A DNA stretch of 64,000 bases from Acidobacteriaceae bacterium (GCA_019240405.1 JAFAYL010000038.1:62001-126000), one strand, 5' to 3'. Positions 51,687 through 61,871 are shown, counted from the first letter of the stretch. Notes: generated from the letters alone by a model not told the origin. A program made the numbers and translations.

Positions 51687-52877
51687 ATGGAGATGATACT
51701 CGCCCAGTTGCGACGTTTGCTTCTTTTAAGCGGTTTTGCTCTCCTGGTGACCGCCCCAATTTGGGCTCAGGTCACGACTATGGAGGGTAGTGTTAAGGAT
51801 GAAAACGGCCAGCCCGTAGCCAAAGCGCTCATTAAGCTGGATCGAACCGATATTAAGGGACACTACGAAGTTAAATCAGACAAAAAGGGGCACTGGTTCT
51901 ACACCGGGCTCCCATTGGGGACCTTCAACCTTAGCTGCGAAATTAACGGGCAAGTTGTGGACAAAGTGGAAGGCGTTAAATCCAAGTATGGAGACTCCAC
52001 GGTGGTGGATTTCAACGCCGCAAAGGCCAAGCAGCAGCAAGCGGCAGCACAGCAGGCCGCAGCCACAGGCCAGCTCACGCAAGAGCAGGCGCGAGGCATG
52101 AGCGCTGAACAGAAGAAACAGTTTGAAGAAGCGGCAAAGAAGCAGCAAGAGCAGATGAAGAAGAATAAGGCGCTGAACGATGCGTTCAATGCCGGTCAGG
52201 ATGCAAAAAAAGCTGGAGACGCTGATACAGATCCCGCCAAGAAGGCTGCGGATTACCAGACTGCGATCGATAGCTTCAACAAAGCTGGAGAAATCGACCC
52301 GAGTCAGATCGCCGTCTGGAACAGTTTAGGTGAAGCGTACAACGGACTCGCTTCCACTCAGAAGGGCGATGATAAGACCAAGTCGTACGACGCCGCGATC
52401 GCTGCCTATAACAAATCGCTCGCGCTGCAGCCGAATCAAGCGAGCGTATATAACCAGATGGGAAACATTTATGGCTCGGAAAAGAAGATGCCGGAAGCCA
52501 CAGCGGCTCTGACGAAGGCAGCCGAGCTGGATCCTGCAGTGGCGGCGAAGGCCTACTACAACATGGGCGCAAATCTTGTGAACAGCGGGCAATCGGACCA
52601 AGCGATCGACTTTTTTCAGAAAGCAATTCAAGCCGACCCGAACTATGCCGAGGCGCATTACCAGCTCGGGGTGTGTTTGATGGGTAAAGCTCAGGTGGAT
52701 ACGAAAACGGGCAAGATCACTCCTCCGGAAGGTACCGCAGAGCATTTTCAAAAATATCTAGAGCTAAAACCCGACGGCGCCTTCGCACAACCTTCTAAAG
52801 ACATGCTTGCGTCGCTTGGTGAAACCGTGCAGACGAAGGTCACGGTTCCGAGCGCAAAAAAGAAAAAGTCTCAGTAG
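51687..52877 (+). CDS. TPR protein with N-terminal carboxypeptidase-regulatory-like domain
   Basis: VTTMEGSVKDENGQPVAKALIKL followed by TPRs (AVWNSLGEAYNGLAS..., ASVYNQMGNIYG..., AEAHYQLGVCLMG). Confidence 0.85.
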   Translation: MEMILAQLRRLLLLSGFALLVTAPIWAQVTTMEGSVKDENGQPVAKALIKLDRTDIKGHYEVKSDKKGHWFYTGLPLGTFNLSCEINGQVVDKVEGVKSKYGDSTVVDFNAAKAKQQQAAAQQAAATGQLTQEQARGMSAEQKKQFEEAAKKQQEQMKKNKALNDAFNAGQDAKKAGDADTDPAKKAADYQTAIDSFNKAGEIDPSQIAVWNSLGEAYNGLASTQKGDDKTKSYDAAIAAYNKSLALQPNQASVYNQMGNIYGSEKKMPEATAALTKAAELDPAVAAKAYYNMGANLVNSGQSDQAIDFFQKAIQADPNYAEAHYQLGVCLMGKAQVDTKTGKITPPEGTAEHFQKYLELKPDGAFAQPSKDMLASLGETVQTKVTVPSAKKKKSQ

Positions 52878-52925
52878 CGGTATCGAAGGAGCGCTGAAGC
52901 TGAGTGCTCTAATCCGTTCACTTTT

Positions 52926-53240
52926 ATGTTTCGCGCGATTTTCGAACTACTCATCACGATTCTGGTTGTTATCGTGGCGCGTGCGATCCTGACCAGTCTC
53001 GTCAAAAATTTTTCGAGAGTCTCTTCCAATCCGTTTCAATATCGCGCGCCAAACCAGCGATCGGGCGCGTATCCCGCCAATTCGGCTCCAGATGCTCATC
53101 CAGGAGGTGAGCTACATAAGGACCCTGTGTGCGGCACCTATGTCGCCGAATCGACTCCATTCCACCGGCAGATTTCGGGCCAGAGCTTTTATTACTGTTC
53201 CGAGGCATGCCGGGAGAAACACGCGCTCGTTGCACGATAA
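52926..53240 (+). CDS. Small membrane-anchored YHS-domain protein
   Basis: MFRAIFELLITILVVIVARAIL TM; DPVCGTYVAESTPFHRQISGQSFYYCSEACREKH. Confidence 0.8.
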   Translation: MFRAIFELLITILVVIVARAILTSLVKNFSRVSSNPFQYRAPNQRSGAYPANSAPDAHPGGELHKDPVCGTYVAESTPFHRQISGQSFYYCSEACREKHALVAR

Positions 53241-53290
53241 GTGATCTTCCCAAGGCGGGTGAACTCATTCACGCCTAACGCATCTCGCTC

Positions 53291-53803
53291 ATGAGATGGC
53301 TGGGTTATGCCGGACTGCTTCTGGCGGTTTTGATCGCCGTTGTAATTGTTATCGCGGTGATGTTGCCGGAAAAACATGTTGTCACCCGGCATGCCTTTTT
53401 CAGGCAGTCTCCCGAAGCAGTATTTGCGCTAATAACAGGTCCGCAGAATTGGAGGCCTGACGTCGCTAGATGGGAGGAGATTCCGAACCCTGGCGGCCCG
53501 CGGCGCTGGCAAGAGTACTCAATGCAAGGCAACTCCGTCACATTTGAGGAGACGGCGTCGGACCCGCCCCGAAAATATCAGGCCGTAATTGCAGATAAAA
53601 ACCTGCCGTTTAGCGGAACGTGGACATGGGAAATCACGCCGGCAAACGATGGTTGCGATGTGCGCATCACCGAGAATGGCGGAGTCCACAACGCGATTTT
53701 TCGGTTTGTCGGCCGCTTCGTCATCGGATACAGCAAAACGATGACAGATTACCTGAAAGCTCTCGGAAAGAAGTTCGGAGAGCCCGTCAACATTCAAGAG
53801 TAA
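53291..53803 (+). CDS. SRPBCC family protein with N-terminal TM helix
   Basis: FFRQSPEAVFALITGPQNWRPDVARWEEIP; GTWTWEITPANDGCDVRITENG. Confidence 0.8.
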   Translation: MRWLGYAGLLLAVLIAVVIVIAVMLPEKHVVTRHAFFRQSPEAVFALITGPQNWRPDVARWEEIPNPGGPRRWQEYSMQGNSVTFEETASDPPRKYQAVIADKNLPFSGTWTWEITPANDGCDVRITENGGVHNAIFRFVGRFVIGYSKTMTDYLKALGKKFGEPVNIQE

Positions 53804-55008
53804 TGGTTACGGCGGGCTGGCAATATAGTCCCGCGGCAATTTCCCAGGCCGATTCTCACGAAGCCTTCACGCGCGCAATAGCCCGTGAAGATCACCTCGT
53901 CGCCGTCTTCAAGAAAACTGCGTTGTTCACCAGTTGGGAGTTGAATTGGTTCACTGCCTCGCCATGTGCGCTCCAGTAAGCAGCCGCGGTTTTCCTTTTC
54001 CGGCCCTGAAACGGTTCCGCTCGCGATCAGATCACCCGGACGGAGTGGGCAGCCGTTTGAGGAATGGTGTGCGATCATTTGCGCCAGTGTCCAATAAAGA
54101 TCTTTGAAGTGACTCCTGCTGATCAGCATTGGCTCGATCATGCCCTCGGAACGTAAGCGAACTTCAAGGGTAATCTCGAAAGCGCCCGAGCCGGTCGCTT
54201 GCAAATAGGGCAGCACGGGAACGTGATGTTCCGCAGGGCTGGCGCGAAACGGCTCTAGTGCTTCCATCGTAATCAGCCAGGGAGAAATGGACGTAGCAAA
54301 GTTTTTCGCAAGAAACGGTCCGAGCGGCTGATATTCCCAGCGCTGAATATCGCGCGCCGACCAATCATTCACCAAACACACTCCGGCTATGTGCTGCTCG
54401 GCTTCATCGATGGGAATGGACTCGCCTATTGCGTTGCCAGGGCCGAGAAAAGCGCCTAGCTCCAGCTCGTAATCGAGGTTCTTGGTAGGCCCGAATTGCC
54501 CTTCGCCAAGCTGACCCACCGGCCGGCGAACAGCCGTCCCGCTCACGACAATTGACGATGAACGGCCGTGATATGCGATCGGCACATGCCGGTAGTTGGG
54601 CAGCAGCGGGTTGTCAGGACGAAACATGCTCCCAACGTTCTGAGCGTGGTGAATGGAAGCATAGAAATCCGTATAATCGCCGATGCTCGCAGGTAACAGC
54701 ATCTCGCATTCGGATTGCGCAACCAGCTCGCGCTTGCCGGAGCCGCTCTCGAGAGCCTTGCTTATGTCGCACCTCAAACGGCGGCGGTCGGAGGGCATGA
54801 GACTCATGTAGCCGTTTAGATTGTCCCAGGTAAGCCATTGACTTAACGGCAAAATAAAATCTCCAATTGCGGCGCCCAGACGCGGCTCTGGAGACTGTGT
54901 CGTACGAAACACACCCAACGGCAGATTTTGAATAGGAAAGTCGCAATCTTCGCGATTCGCTGATTCGACCCAGCTCTTGAGTGTTGGGTCGTGTGTCTCC
55001 TCAATCAT
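53794..55008 (-). CDS. fahA: Fumarylacetoacetase
   Basis: SWVESANREDCDFPIQNLPLGVF; DFYASIHHAQNVGSMFRPDNPLLPNYRHVPIAYHGR; LVNDWSARDIQRWEYQPLGPFLAKNF. Confidence 0.96.
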   Translation of the reverse strand: MIEETHDPTLKSWVESANREDCDFPIQNLPLGVFRTTQSPEPRLGAAIGDFILPLSQWLTWDNLNGYMSLMPSDRRRLRCDISKALESGSGKRELVAQSECEMLLPASIGDYTDFYASIHHAQNVGSMFRPDNPLLPNYRHVPIAYHGRSSSIVVSGTAVRRPVGQLGEGQFGPTKNLDYELELGAFLGPGNAIGESIPIDEAEQHIAGVCLVNDWSARDIQRWEYQPLGPFLAKNFATSISPWLITMEALEPFRASPAEHHVPVLPYLQATGSGAFEITLEVRLRSEGMIEPMLISRSHFKDLYWTLAQMIAHHSSNGCPLRPGDLIASGTVSGPEKENRGCLLERTWRGSEPIQLPTGEQRSFLEDGDEVIFTGYCAREGFVRIGLGNCRGTILPARRNHYS

Positions 55009-55763
55009 AGGAATCCGAGCGCGTTCAGATCTTCAACCGGCTCCTCGAATGAACATGAGCCAAATGAATGCGCGAATGATTCGCGGGCCTGAGCAATGTT
55101 TGCTGCCGGAAGTGAGCGGTCGCGCCAATGTGCGGAATCGTCAAATCGAAACGCAAGCGGATCGGTCTCGGCTAGGATCGGATCGAGATCGCGCTCACCA
55201 CGCCACGCAAACGCTGCAGCAAGAAAAACGTTGATAAAGCCGTGCATCATCGCCGAGGGCGCGCCTAGCTCGTAAGTAAGCGCATGGATCGATCGGATTG
55301 GATGATGAAGTCCGGCGGTGGCTTTGAAGGATAACTTTCGATCGGCGCACGCAATGATATAGCTGGAAACGTCCTCGATAGAAGGAATCGCATCGAGTAT
55401 TATCCCGCCTGTTCGAATCTTTGCGAATGAGCCGGCTTTCTTCACTTCATCGAGCTGATCGAGTACTACCTCACAGTAGGTAGGCTTTGAGGTTGAAATG
55501 ATGTTCTTGGATTCAATCGCAGCAGCGCGTGGATCGTCCGTATCGCTAAGCACCGCGAGCGGCCAATCAAGCGGAGCCATTTGCATGACTTGCGCCGCGG
55601 GAATAACGAAACGTCCCAAGATCCAAGCGTGCTCCGCGCTTCGATAGCGGCCATAGTTAGCCACGGCCGCTTCACGCGCGAGCGATGTTGGGGGAAACAT
55701 TCCCGCGTAATCGATCAGATTGGCTAGCAGCGCACGTAGCGCGGGTGCTACGTGTCCAGCCAC
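55005..55763 (-). CDS. Uncharacterised protein within the homogentisate operon (TIM-barrel-like by eye)
   Basis: MAGHVAPALRALLANLIDYAGMFPPTSLA...FAKIRTGGI...SSYIIACADRKLSFKATAGLHHPIR; overlaps both neighbouring genes. Confidence 0.85.
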   Translation of the reverse strand: MAGHVAPALRALLANLIDYAGMFPPTSLAREAAVANYGRYRSAEHAWILGRFVIPAAQVMQMAPLDWPLAVLSDTDDPRAAAIESKNIISTSKPTYCEVVLDQLDEVKKAGSFAKIRTGGIILDAIPSIEDVSSYIIACADRKLSFKATAGLHHPIRSIHALTYELGAPSAMMHGFINVFLAAAFAWRGERDLDPILAETDPLAFRFDDSAHWRDRSLPAANIAQARESFAHSFGSCSFEEPVEDLNALGFL

Positions 55764-56905
55764 GACAAATAGTAGTTTTTATCTTCCACGCCGCACGCCT
55801 CTTGGCTAACGTACAAACCTCGGAAAGTGTCCATCATCACTGCGAGTTCGTTTGTCTCCTTCTGGCCGATGGAAGCCTCAGTTCGGCCAGGCTGAGGGCC
55901 GTGCGCTAGCCCGTCCGGGTGCAAGGTGATGGAACCGTATTCAATTCCTTTTCGGCTCATGAATTCGGAGTTGGCGTAATAGAGGACCTCGTCGGACATG
56001 ACGTTTGAATGATTGTACGGTGCCGGGACGGCCTCGGGATCAAAATCATAGGGACGCGGGCAAAAGGAGCACACGACGAAACCGTCACCCTCGAACATTT
56101 GATGAGTCGGCGGCGGCAGATGAAATCGCCCGACGCGCGGCTCAAAATTGTGAATGTTCATCGCCCAGGGGTAATAGTAACCGTCCCATCCGATCACATC
56201 GAACGGGTGATAGGCGAGCATCATCTCGGTCAGGCTGTTTGCCTTTTTCACAATTAAGCGGAACTCGCCCTTTTCGTCGTGGGTCTCGAGATTTTCGGGG
56301 CAGCGCATATCGCGCTCCGAGTAGGGGCTCGATTCGATTAGCTGGCCGTATTCGTTTCGGTATCGCTTTGGCGGGCGAACGTAGCCGGCACTTTCGATAA
56401 TGAGCAATGTTCTCTCTTCCGATGTGAACCGGTATCGGTGTAGAATGCCGCGCGGAATTACAATATAATCACCTTCGCTGAATTCGATACTGCCAAACGG
56501 CGATTCTAAGCGACCTCTGCCTCCGCTTACGTATACGATTTCATCACCTTGCGCATTCCGATAGAATTGCGAAACCTCGTCAGCGGGACGCACGAACGAC
56601 ATGGACACGTCGTTATTAAAAAGAAGAGGAATCCTGTCGAGAATTGCGTCGCCGGGTGTCGTCAATTGCTTGGTTCGAAAATGGCGGTGCCGCAGGGGCT
56701 CGCAAGGAGCGGGATTCCAATGAATCTCTTTAACCGTGTGCACGGCCCGAACGGCTGTCGGGCGCTCGACGTGATAAAGCAGCGACGAAGGGCCGACAAA
56801 TCCCATGTTCCCCATCAGCTCTTCTGCGTAGAGCTCGCCTGATGGCTTGCGAAAAACCTTGTGTCGCTTCGAGGGTATTTCACCGAGACGGTGGTAAACA
56901 GGCAT
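55748..56905 (-). CDS. hmgA: Homogentisate 1,2-dioxygenase
   Basis: PVYHRLGEIPSKRHKVFRKPSGELYAEELMGNMGFVGPSSLLYH; GDYIVIPRGILHRYRF. Confidence 0.93.
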   Translation of the reverse strand: MPVYHRLGEIPSKRHKVFRKPSGELYAEELMGNMGFVGPSSLLYHVERPTAVRAVHTVKEIHWNPAPCEPLRHRHFRTKQLTTPGDAILDRIPLLFNNDVSMSFVRPADEVSQFYRNAQGDEIVYVSGGRGRLESPFGSIEFSEGDYIVIPRGILHRYRFTSEERTLLIIESAGYVRPPKRYRNEYGQLIESSPYSERDMRCPENLETHDEKGEFRLIVKKANSLTEMMLAYHPFDVIGWDGYYYPWAMNIHNFEPRVGRFHLPPPTHQMFEGDGFVVCSFCPRPYDFDPEAVPAPYNHSNVMSDEVLYYANSEFMSRKGIEYGSITLHPDGLAHGPQPGRTEASIGQKETNELAVMMDTFRGLYVSQEACGVEDKNYYLSWLDT

Positions 56906-56914
56906 GAAAACCTC

Positions 56915-58807
56915 CTAAGTGTTCAGGTTCCGGATGCATTCGACAGCGCCGGGATTTTCGAGCGCCATCAAATCGCCCGCGTCCTGATTCAAATATGCGG
57001 CGCGAATGACACGCCGGACAATCTTCCCATTTCTCGTTTTTGGTAGGGCGGAGACGAAATGGATTCGTTCCGGCTTCAGGGGCTTCCCAAGTTCGCTCGC
57101 GACATGATCCCTGAGCCGGTCAGCAAGACCGTTGGTCTCGCGGGCAACGCACAGACCCACGATCGCGGTTCCCTTCTTTTCATCGGGAATACCGATGACC
57201 GCCGCCTCAATCACACCCGGATAGGACGTCAAGATCGATTCCACTTCCGCCGGCCCCAATCGCTTTCCGGCCACTTTCAGTGTGTCATCACTGCGGCCGA
57301 GAATGAACCAGTGTTCATCGGCGTCCTTTTCGACCCAGTCACCGTGAATCCACAGACCTGGGACGCGCTCCCAGTATGTTTTCAGGTATCGATCAGGATC
57401 GTTCCAAAAACCTCTCGCTTGACCAATCCAAGGGCCGCGAATCGCAAGCTCGCCGACGCCGGTTTTGAGCGCGTTTCCAGAGTCGTCCACCACATCGGCG
57501 TCGATACCGAGGCACGCCGCTGTAAAACCGCACGGCTTGATTGGTGCGAGCGGGTGATTGGATAGGATCCCCCCCGAGATTTCCGTCCCGCCCGAATAAT
57601 TGATGATAGGAATTCGTTTCTGGCCCACTTTTTCAAACAACCACCACCACGACGCCGGGTCCCAAGGTTCGCCTGAGGACGCGAAAAAGCGAAGCTTGGA
57701 GAGATTATGCGACGCAATCTGCGGATCGCCATATTCAATCAACTTGCGAATCAGAGACGGCGAGATCCCAAGCACGTCGAGATGATGGCGGGCACTGAAC
57801 TTCCACAGGCGATCGGGTGCCGGATAATCGGGAGCGCCGTCGTACAGCACTACGGTTCCGCCAAGAATGAGAGCGCCATAGATCAGCCAGGGTCCCATCA
57901 TCCAGCCGAGATCAGTGATCCATGAAATCGAATCTCCTGGACCGATATCCATGTGGAAGGCCACATCCTGCGCGGCTTTGATGGGGAAACTGCAATGCGT
58001 GTGGACAATACCTTTGGGCTCGCCAGTGGTTCCGGAAGAAAAGATGATGATCAATGGATCTTCGGCTGAAGTAGTCTCGTGTTCTGCTTCCCCGAATCCG
58101 AGCAAGTTGTTCCATCGGAAGGTGCCGTCAGGGGTATTCGTCTGCTCGGATACCACAATGAGCGTCTCGACCAGCGGACAGCGGTCGGCCGCCTCTTTAG
58201 CGGTTTTGAGCATGTCGATCTGCTTGCCGGCCCGAGAGAAACTCTCACATGTGATCAACGCTTTTGCGCCTGTATGCTTCAGGCGTGTTTCGATCGCAGT
58301 CGGGCCATACCCGGAAAACAGCGGCACAGCAATTGCGCCGATTCGTCCCAAAGCTAACAGTGCGACGACTGTTTCGGGCAGCATCGGCATGTAGATCCCG
58401 ACGGTCTCTCCCTTGGCAATTCTCAACGCCTTGAGACCCGCCGCGGCGCGCGCTACCTCTTCGCGGAGTTCTCCAAAAGTTAACTGACGTGTGTTGCCAC
58501 TTTCGCCTTCCCAAGTGACAGCCATTCGGGCAGCATCATGATTCAGACAGCTTTCGGTGGCGTTAAATTTCCCGTTCACGCACCAGCGGGGCCATTCCGG
58601 ACCGCGCGGCAGATCGAGCACGGAGCTGTAAGGTTGATCGAATCTCACGTTCAAGAAACGAAGCACCTGCTCGGTAAACCACGGCACATCCGCAACAGAA
58701 TGCGCATGCAATTCGGTGTAATCTCGCGACCCGGTGAGGCACAGGAATTTCGTGAGTTGAGCGCGCTCGATTACGGCGGGAGTAGGGGACCAGGCAAATC
58801 CACTCAT
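56915..58807 (-). CDS. AMP-dependent acyl-CoA synthetase (acetyl-/acetoacetyl-CoA synthetase-like)
   Basis: [67 protein letters not shown]. Confidence 0.92.
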   Translation of the reverse strand: MSGFAWSPTPAVIERAQLTKFLCLTGSRDYTELHAHSVADVPWFTEQVLRFLNVRFDQPYSSVLDLPRGPEWPRWCVNGKFNATESCLNHDAARMAVTWEGESGNTRQLTFGELREEVARAAAGLKALRIAKGETVGIYMPMLPETVVALLALGRIGAIAVPLFSGYGPTAIETRLKHTGAKALITCESFSRAGKQIDMLKTAKEAADRCPLVETLIVVSEQTNTPDGTFRWNNLLGFGEAEHETTSAEDPLIIIFSSGTTGEPKGIVHTHCSFPIKAAQDVAFHMDIGPGDSISWITDLGWMMGPWLIYGALILGGTVVLYDGAPDYPAPDRLWKFSARHHLDVLGISPSLIRKLIEYGDPQIASHNLSKLRFFASSGEPWDPASWWWLFEKVGQKRIPIINYSGGTEISGGILSNHPLAPIKPCGFTAACLGIDADVVDDSGNALKTGVGELAIRGPWIGQARGFWNDPDRYLKTYWERVPGLWIHGDWVEKDADEHWFILGRSDDTLKVAGKRLGPAEVESILTSYPGVIEAAVIGIPDEKKGTAIVGLCVARETNGLADRLRDHVASELGKPLKPERIHFVSALPKTRNGKIVRRVIRAAYLNQDAGDLMALENPGAVECIRNLNT

Positions 58808-59535
58808 CTCGCGACCTTGTTCTTCTCCAGAAGAAAGCCATTGCGGCGAACGCCCGAGCCTGCGCCCCAGACATCGCGCCCCAGTGCGTTTAGCTGGCCG
58901 CGGGTGATATCCGCGACCACGGCCTCGTGCGCAGCGACGGCATCTTTTCTGCGAATAGCGTCGACAATTGGCTTTAGGAGACTTTCTATTTCCGCAGGCA
59001 CTTCTTTTGAGCCTTGGGCCGCAAGATAGACAAGCCGGGTTGAACGCTCGAGCACACCCCGAAGCAAGGCTTCGAATTCTCCGTTATGCGTCATGTATGC
59101 AATTTGAAGGTGAAATTTCTGATTCGCTTCAATGAAGGAATCGAGTCCACCTGGCTTGCGGGCTACTTGGATGGCATGCCTGTAATGATCCTCGAGAGTC
59201 GCTACTTCATGGGGATCAGCGCGTAACGCAGCAAGCTCGGCGGCAATACCTTCCAAGACAATGCGAGTCTCGAGAAGATCGCGAACTCCGCGAAAACTCA
59301 GCTCTGGGACATGGTAGCCCCGGCGCGGAACTACCTCAAGCAACTGTTCATTGTGCAGCCGGTTGCAGGCTTCACGGAACGGCGTCCGGCCAATTCCGTA
59401 GCGCGCGAGAATTTCTGCCTCGTTCAGAAAGCTTCCTTCAGAAAATTCTCCGTGCAGGATTCCGTGTTTCAGGAATAGGTAAGCACGATCAACGAGAGTG
59501 CCGCTGCGTCTTGGCTTTATTTTCGGAACAGGCAT
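58804..59535 (-). CDS. GntR family (FCD-type) transcriptional regulator
   Basis: [60 protein letters not shown] wHTH followed by helical FCD-like domain. Confidence 0.93.
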   Translation of the reverse strand: MPVPKIKPRRSGTLVDRAYLFLKHGILHGEFSEGSFLNEAEILARYGIGRTPFREACNRLHNEQLLEVVPRRGYHVPELSFRGVRDLLETRIVLEGIAAELAALRADPHEVATLEDHYRHAIQVARKPGGLDSFIEANQKFHLQIAYMTHNGEFEALLRGVLERSTRLVYLAAQGSKEVPAEIESLLKPIVDAIRRKDAVAAHEAVVADITRGQLNALGRDVWGAGSGVRRNGFLLEKNKVAR

Positions 59536-59561
59536 GTTGGACACTCTTTCCGAAACACGTT

Positions 59562-59580
59562 AATATACTATCAGTATATT
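59562..59580. promoter_or_regulatory. Perfect inverted repeat AATATACT-atc-AGTATATT, operator candidate
   Basis: 8-bp arms, 3-bp spacer, centred between the divergent GntR and aminotransferase start codons. Confidence 0.75.
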
Positions 59581-59608
59581 TCTGATCGACGGAATATCTG
59601 AAGCTCCG

Positions 59609-60739
59609 ATGATCTCTGCCCAATTATTAGTCCCTCCTCACATCTTGAAATTACGGCCTTACGAGCCTGGGCTCAGTCCGGAGCAGGTGAAGGAGCGATA
59701 TGGTATCGCCCGGGCGATCAAGCTTGCCTCGAATGAAAATCCACTGGGGGCATCTCCGCTCGCAATTGAAAATGCAAAGCGGGCGCTTAAAGACATGTTT
59801 CTGTACCCAGACGGAGGGCTTGCGCTTCGACGGAAGCTGGCAGAGCGATACAATCTCAAACCCGAGAACGTTATCGCAGGAGCCGGCAGCGAAGGCATTA
59901 TGGCGAATATCGTGCGCGCTTTTCTGGGCGACGAAGATGAGGTCCTAACTACCGAGGCAGCATTTTCGGGGTTTCAGGTACTGGCTCGGAGCCGCGGAGT
60001 TGCATACCGGACCGTTTCCTATCTGGACTGGCGCTACGATCTCGCGAAAATGGCTGACGCGATCACCGACCGGACGAAACTGATCTATCTCGCGAACCCG
60101 AATAACCCGACGGGGACGTTTTTTACTCGTCAGGAATTCGAGGAATTCCATCGCCGGGTGCCCGAACGCGTGTTGATCATTCTTGACGAGGCGTATTTTG
60201 AGTTTGCGATGAGCGAACCGTCGTATCCGGACTCGATGCAGTATCGCTTTGATAATGTGATCACGCTGCGAACGTTTTCTAAGATTTACGGATTGGCTGG
60301 AGCTCGCGTAGGATACGGATTCGCGCACCAGGATTTAATTTCCGTTCTGCTTAAGATCAAGTTACCGTTCGAGCCAAGCGGTATCGGAGAAGCGGCAGCC
60401 CTCGGCGCGCTTGACGATCGCGAATTCATGGAACAGTCAATCGCCAATAATGTGCGCGGACTCGCTTTCATGACTCGCGCTTTTGAAGCGTTAGGGTTCA
60501 CGGTCGTTCCTTCCGCCGCGAATTTCATAATGGTCGTGCTCGATACTGAAGAGTTGGCCCAGCAACTGTTCGAAACGCTGCTCCGACGCGGCGTGATCGT
60601 GCGTCCCTTGAAGGCTAGTGGTCTTGCCAATTGTCTTCGTGTCTCAATTGGCACTCAAGATGAGAACGAAATGTGCATTCAAGCGCTGAAGCATGCCGGC
60701 GCTGAACTGGAGGTAAATCGCTATGCCACAACTAACTGA
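59609..60739 (+). CDS. HisC-type (histidinol-phosphate/aromatic) aminotransferase
   Basis: KLASNENPLGASPLAIENAKRAL; YLANPNNPTGTFFTRQE; LRTFSKIYGLAGARVGYG PLP-lysine motif. Confidence 0.93.
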   Translation: MISAQLLVPPHILKLRPYEPGLSPEQVKERYGIARAIKLASNENPLGASPLAIENAKRALKDMFLYPDGGLALRRKLAERYNLKPENVIAGAGSEGIMANIVRAFLGDEDEVLTTEAAFSGFQVLARSRGVAYRTVSYLDWRYDLAKMADAITDRTKLIYLANPNNPTGTFFTRQEFEEFHRRVPERVLIILDEAYFEFAMSEPSYPDSMQYRFDNVITLRTFSKIYGLAGARVGYGFAHQDLISVLLKIKLPFEPSGIGEAAALGALDDREFMEQSIANNVRGLAFMTRAFEALGFTVVPSAANFIMVVLDTEELAQQLFETLLRRGVIVRPLKASGLANCLRVSIGTQDENEMCIQALKHAGAELEVNRYATTN

Positions 60740-61859
60740 ACAGGCTGACAAAGTAACTTCTACCCAGCAGGATTTCCTTCCGATTCACGGAACGGATCAC
60801 GTCGAGTTTTACGTTGGAAACGCCAAACAGTCAGCGTATTTCTACAGAGCCTCAATGGGATTCACCCTTGTCGCGTACCGAGGACCGGAAACTGGGACGC
60901 GAGATCGCGCTTCCTATGTTCTTCAACAGAACAAAATTCGCTTTGTCCTGACGACACCTTTGCAGCCCTCCGGCGAAATCGCCGATCACGTTTACCACCA
61001 TGGAGACGGCGTTAAATCGATTGCGCTCTGGGTGGACGATGCCCAATCCGCCTGGGAAGAGACCACAGCGCGCGGCGCTCAGAGCGTCCGAGAACCTTTC
61101 ACCATTAAAGACGAGAACGGCACGGCACGGCTCTCTTCTATAGCTCTTTATGGCGACACGATTCACACATTTGTTGAACGTGCGGATTATCGCGGTCCGT
61201 TTCTCCCGGGATTTATCGAGACGCCCGGCCCCGATCGAATTGCCCGTCCCGCTGGACTCATGCACATCGACCACATGGTTGGAAACGTCGGTTGGGGACA
61301 GATGAACACGTGGGTCGAGTTTTACGAGCGAGTCATGGGTTTTCGAATGTTCAAGCACTTCGATGATCAGGATATCTCGACGGAGTACTCGGCCTTGATG
61401 TCGAAGGTTATGACCAACGGCAATGAACGGATTCGCTTCCCGATCAATGAACCCGCAGTTGGCCGCAAGAAATCGCAGATCGAAGAGTATCTCGATTATT
61501 ACGGCAGTCCCGGAGTCCAGCACATTGCGATGGCAACTCACGACATCATTGAATCCGTCACGGTACTACGCGATCAAGGGGTCGAGTTCCTTTCTATTCC
61601 CACAACCTACTATGAGGATTTGACAGCAAGAGTTGGGCGCATCGATGAGCCGATAGATGAACTCGCGCGTTTGGGAATTCTTGTTGATCGCGATGATGAG
61701 GGTTATATGCTGCAGATCTTCACGAAACCAGTGGAAGACCGGCCAACGCTCTTCTACGAGATCATCCAGAGGAAAGGCAGCCGCAGTTTCGGCAAGGGAA
61801 ATTTCAAGGCGTTGTTTGAAGCGATCGAGCGCGAGCAAGCGCGGCGCGGAAATCTGTAA
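60723..61859 (+). CDS. hppD: 4-hydroxyphenylpyruvate dioxygenase
   Basis: GTDHVEFYVGNAKQSAYFYRASMGFTLVAY; IDHMVGNVGWGQMNTWVEFYERVMGF; LQIFTKPVEDRPTLFYEIIQRKGSRSFGKGNFKALFEAIE. Confidence 0.97.
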   Translation: MPQLTEQADKVTSTQQDFLPIHGTDHVEFYVGNAKQSAYFYRASMGFTLVAYRGPETGTRDRASYVLQQNKIRFVLTTPLQPSGEIADHVYHHGDGVKSIALWVDDAQSAWEETTARGAQSVREPFTIKDENGTARLSSIALYGDTIHTFVERADYRGPFLPGFIETPGPDRIARPAGLMHIDHMVGNVGWGQMNTWVEFYERVMGFRMFKHFDDQDISTEYSALMSKVMTNGNERIRFPINEPAVGRKKSQIEEYLDYYGSPGVQHIAMATHDIIESVTVLRDQGVEFLSIPTTYYEDLTARVGRIDEPIDELARLGILVDRDDEGYMLQIFTKPVEDRPTLFYEIIQRKGSRSFGKGNFKALFEAIEREQARRGNL

Positions 61860-61871
61860 TCCATCCGCGAT

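Noticed and set aside
60852-61541. 229-aa minus-strand ORF within hppD
   Set aside because: Antisense shadow of a clearly conserved HPPD frame.
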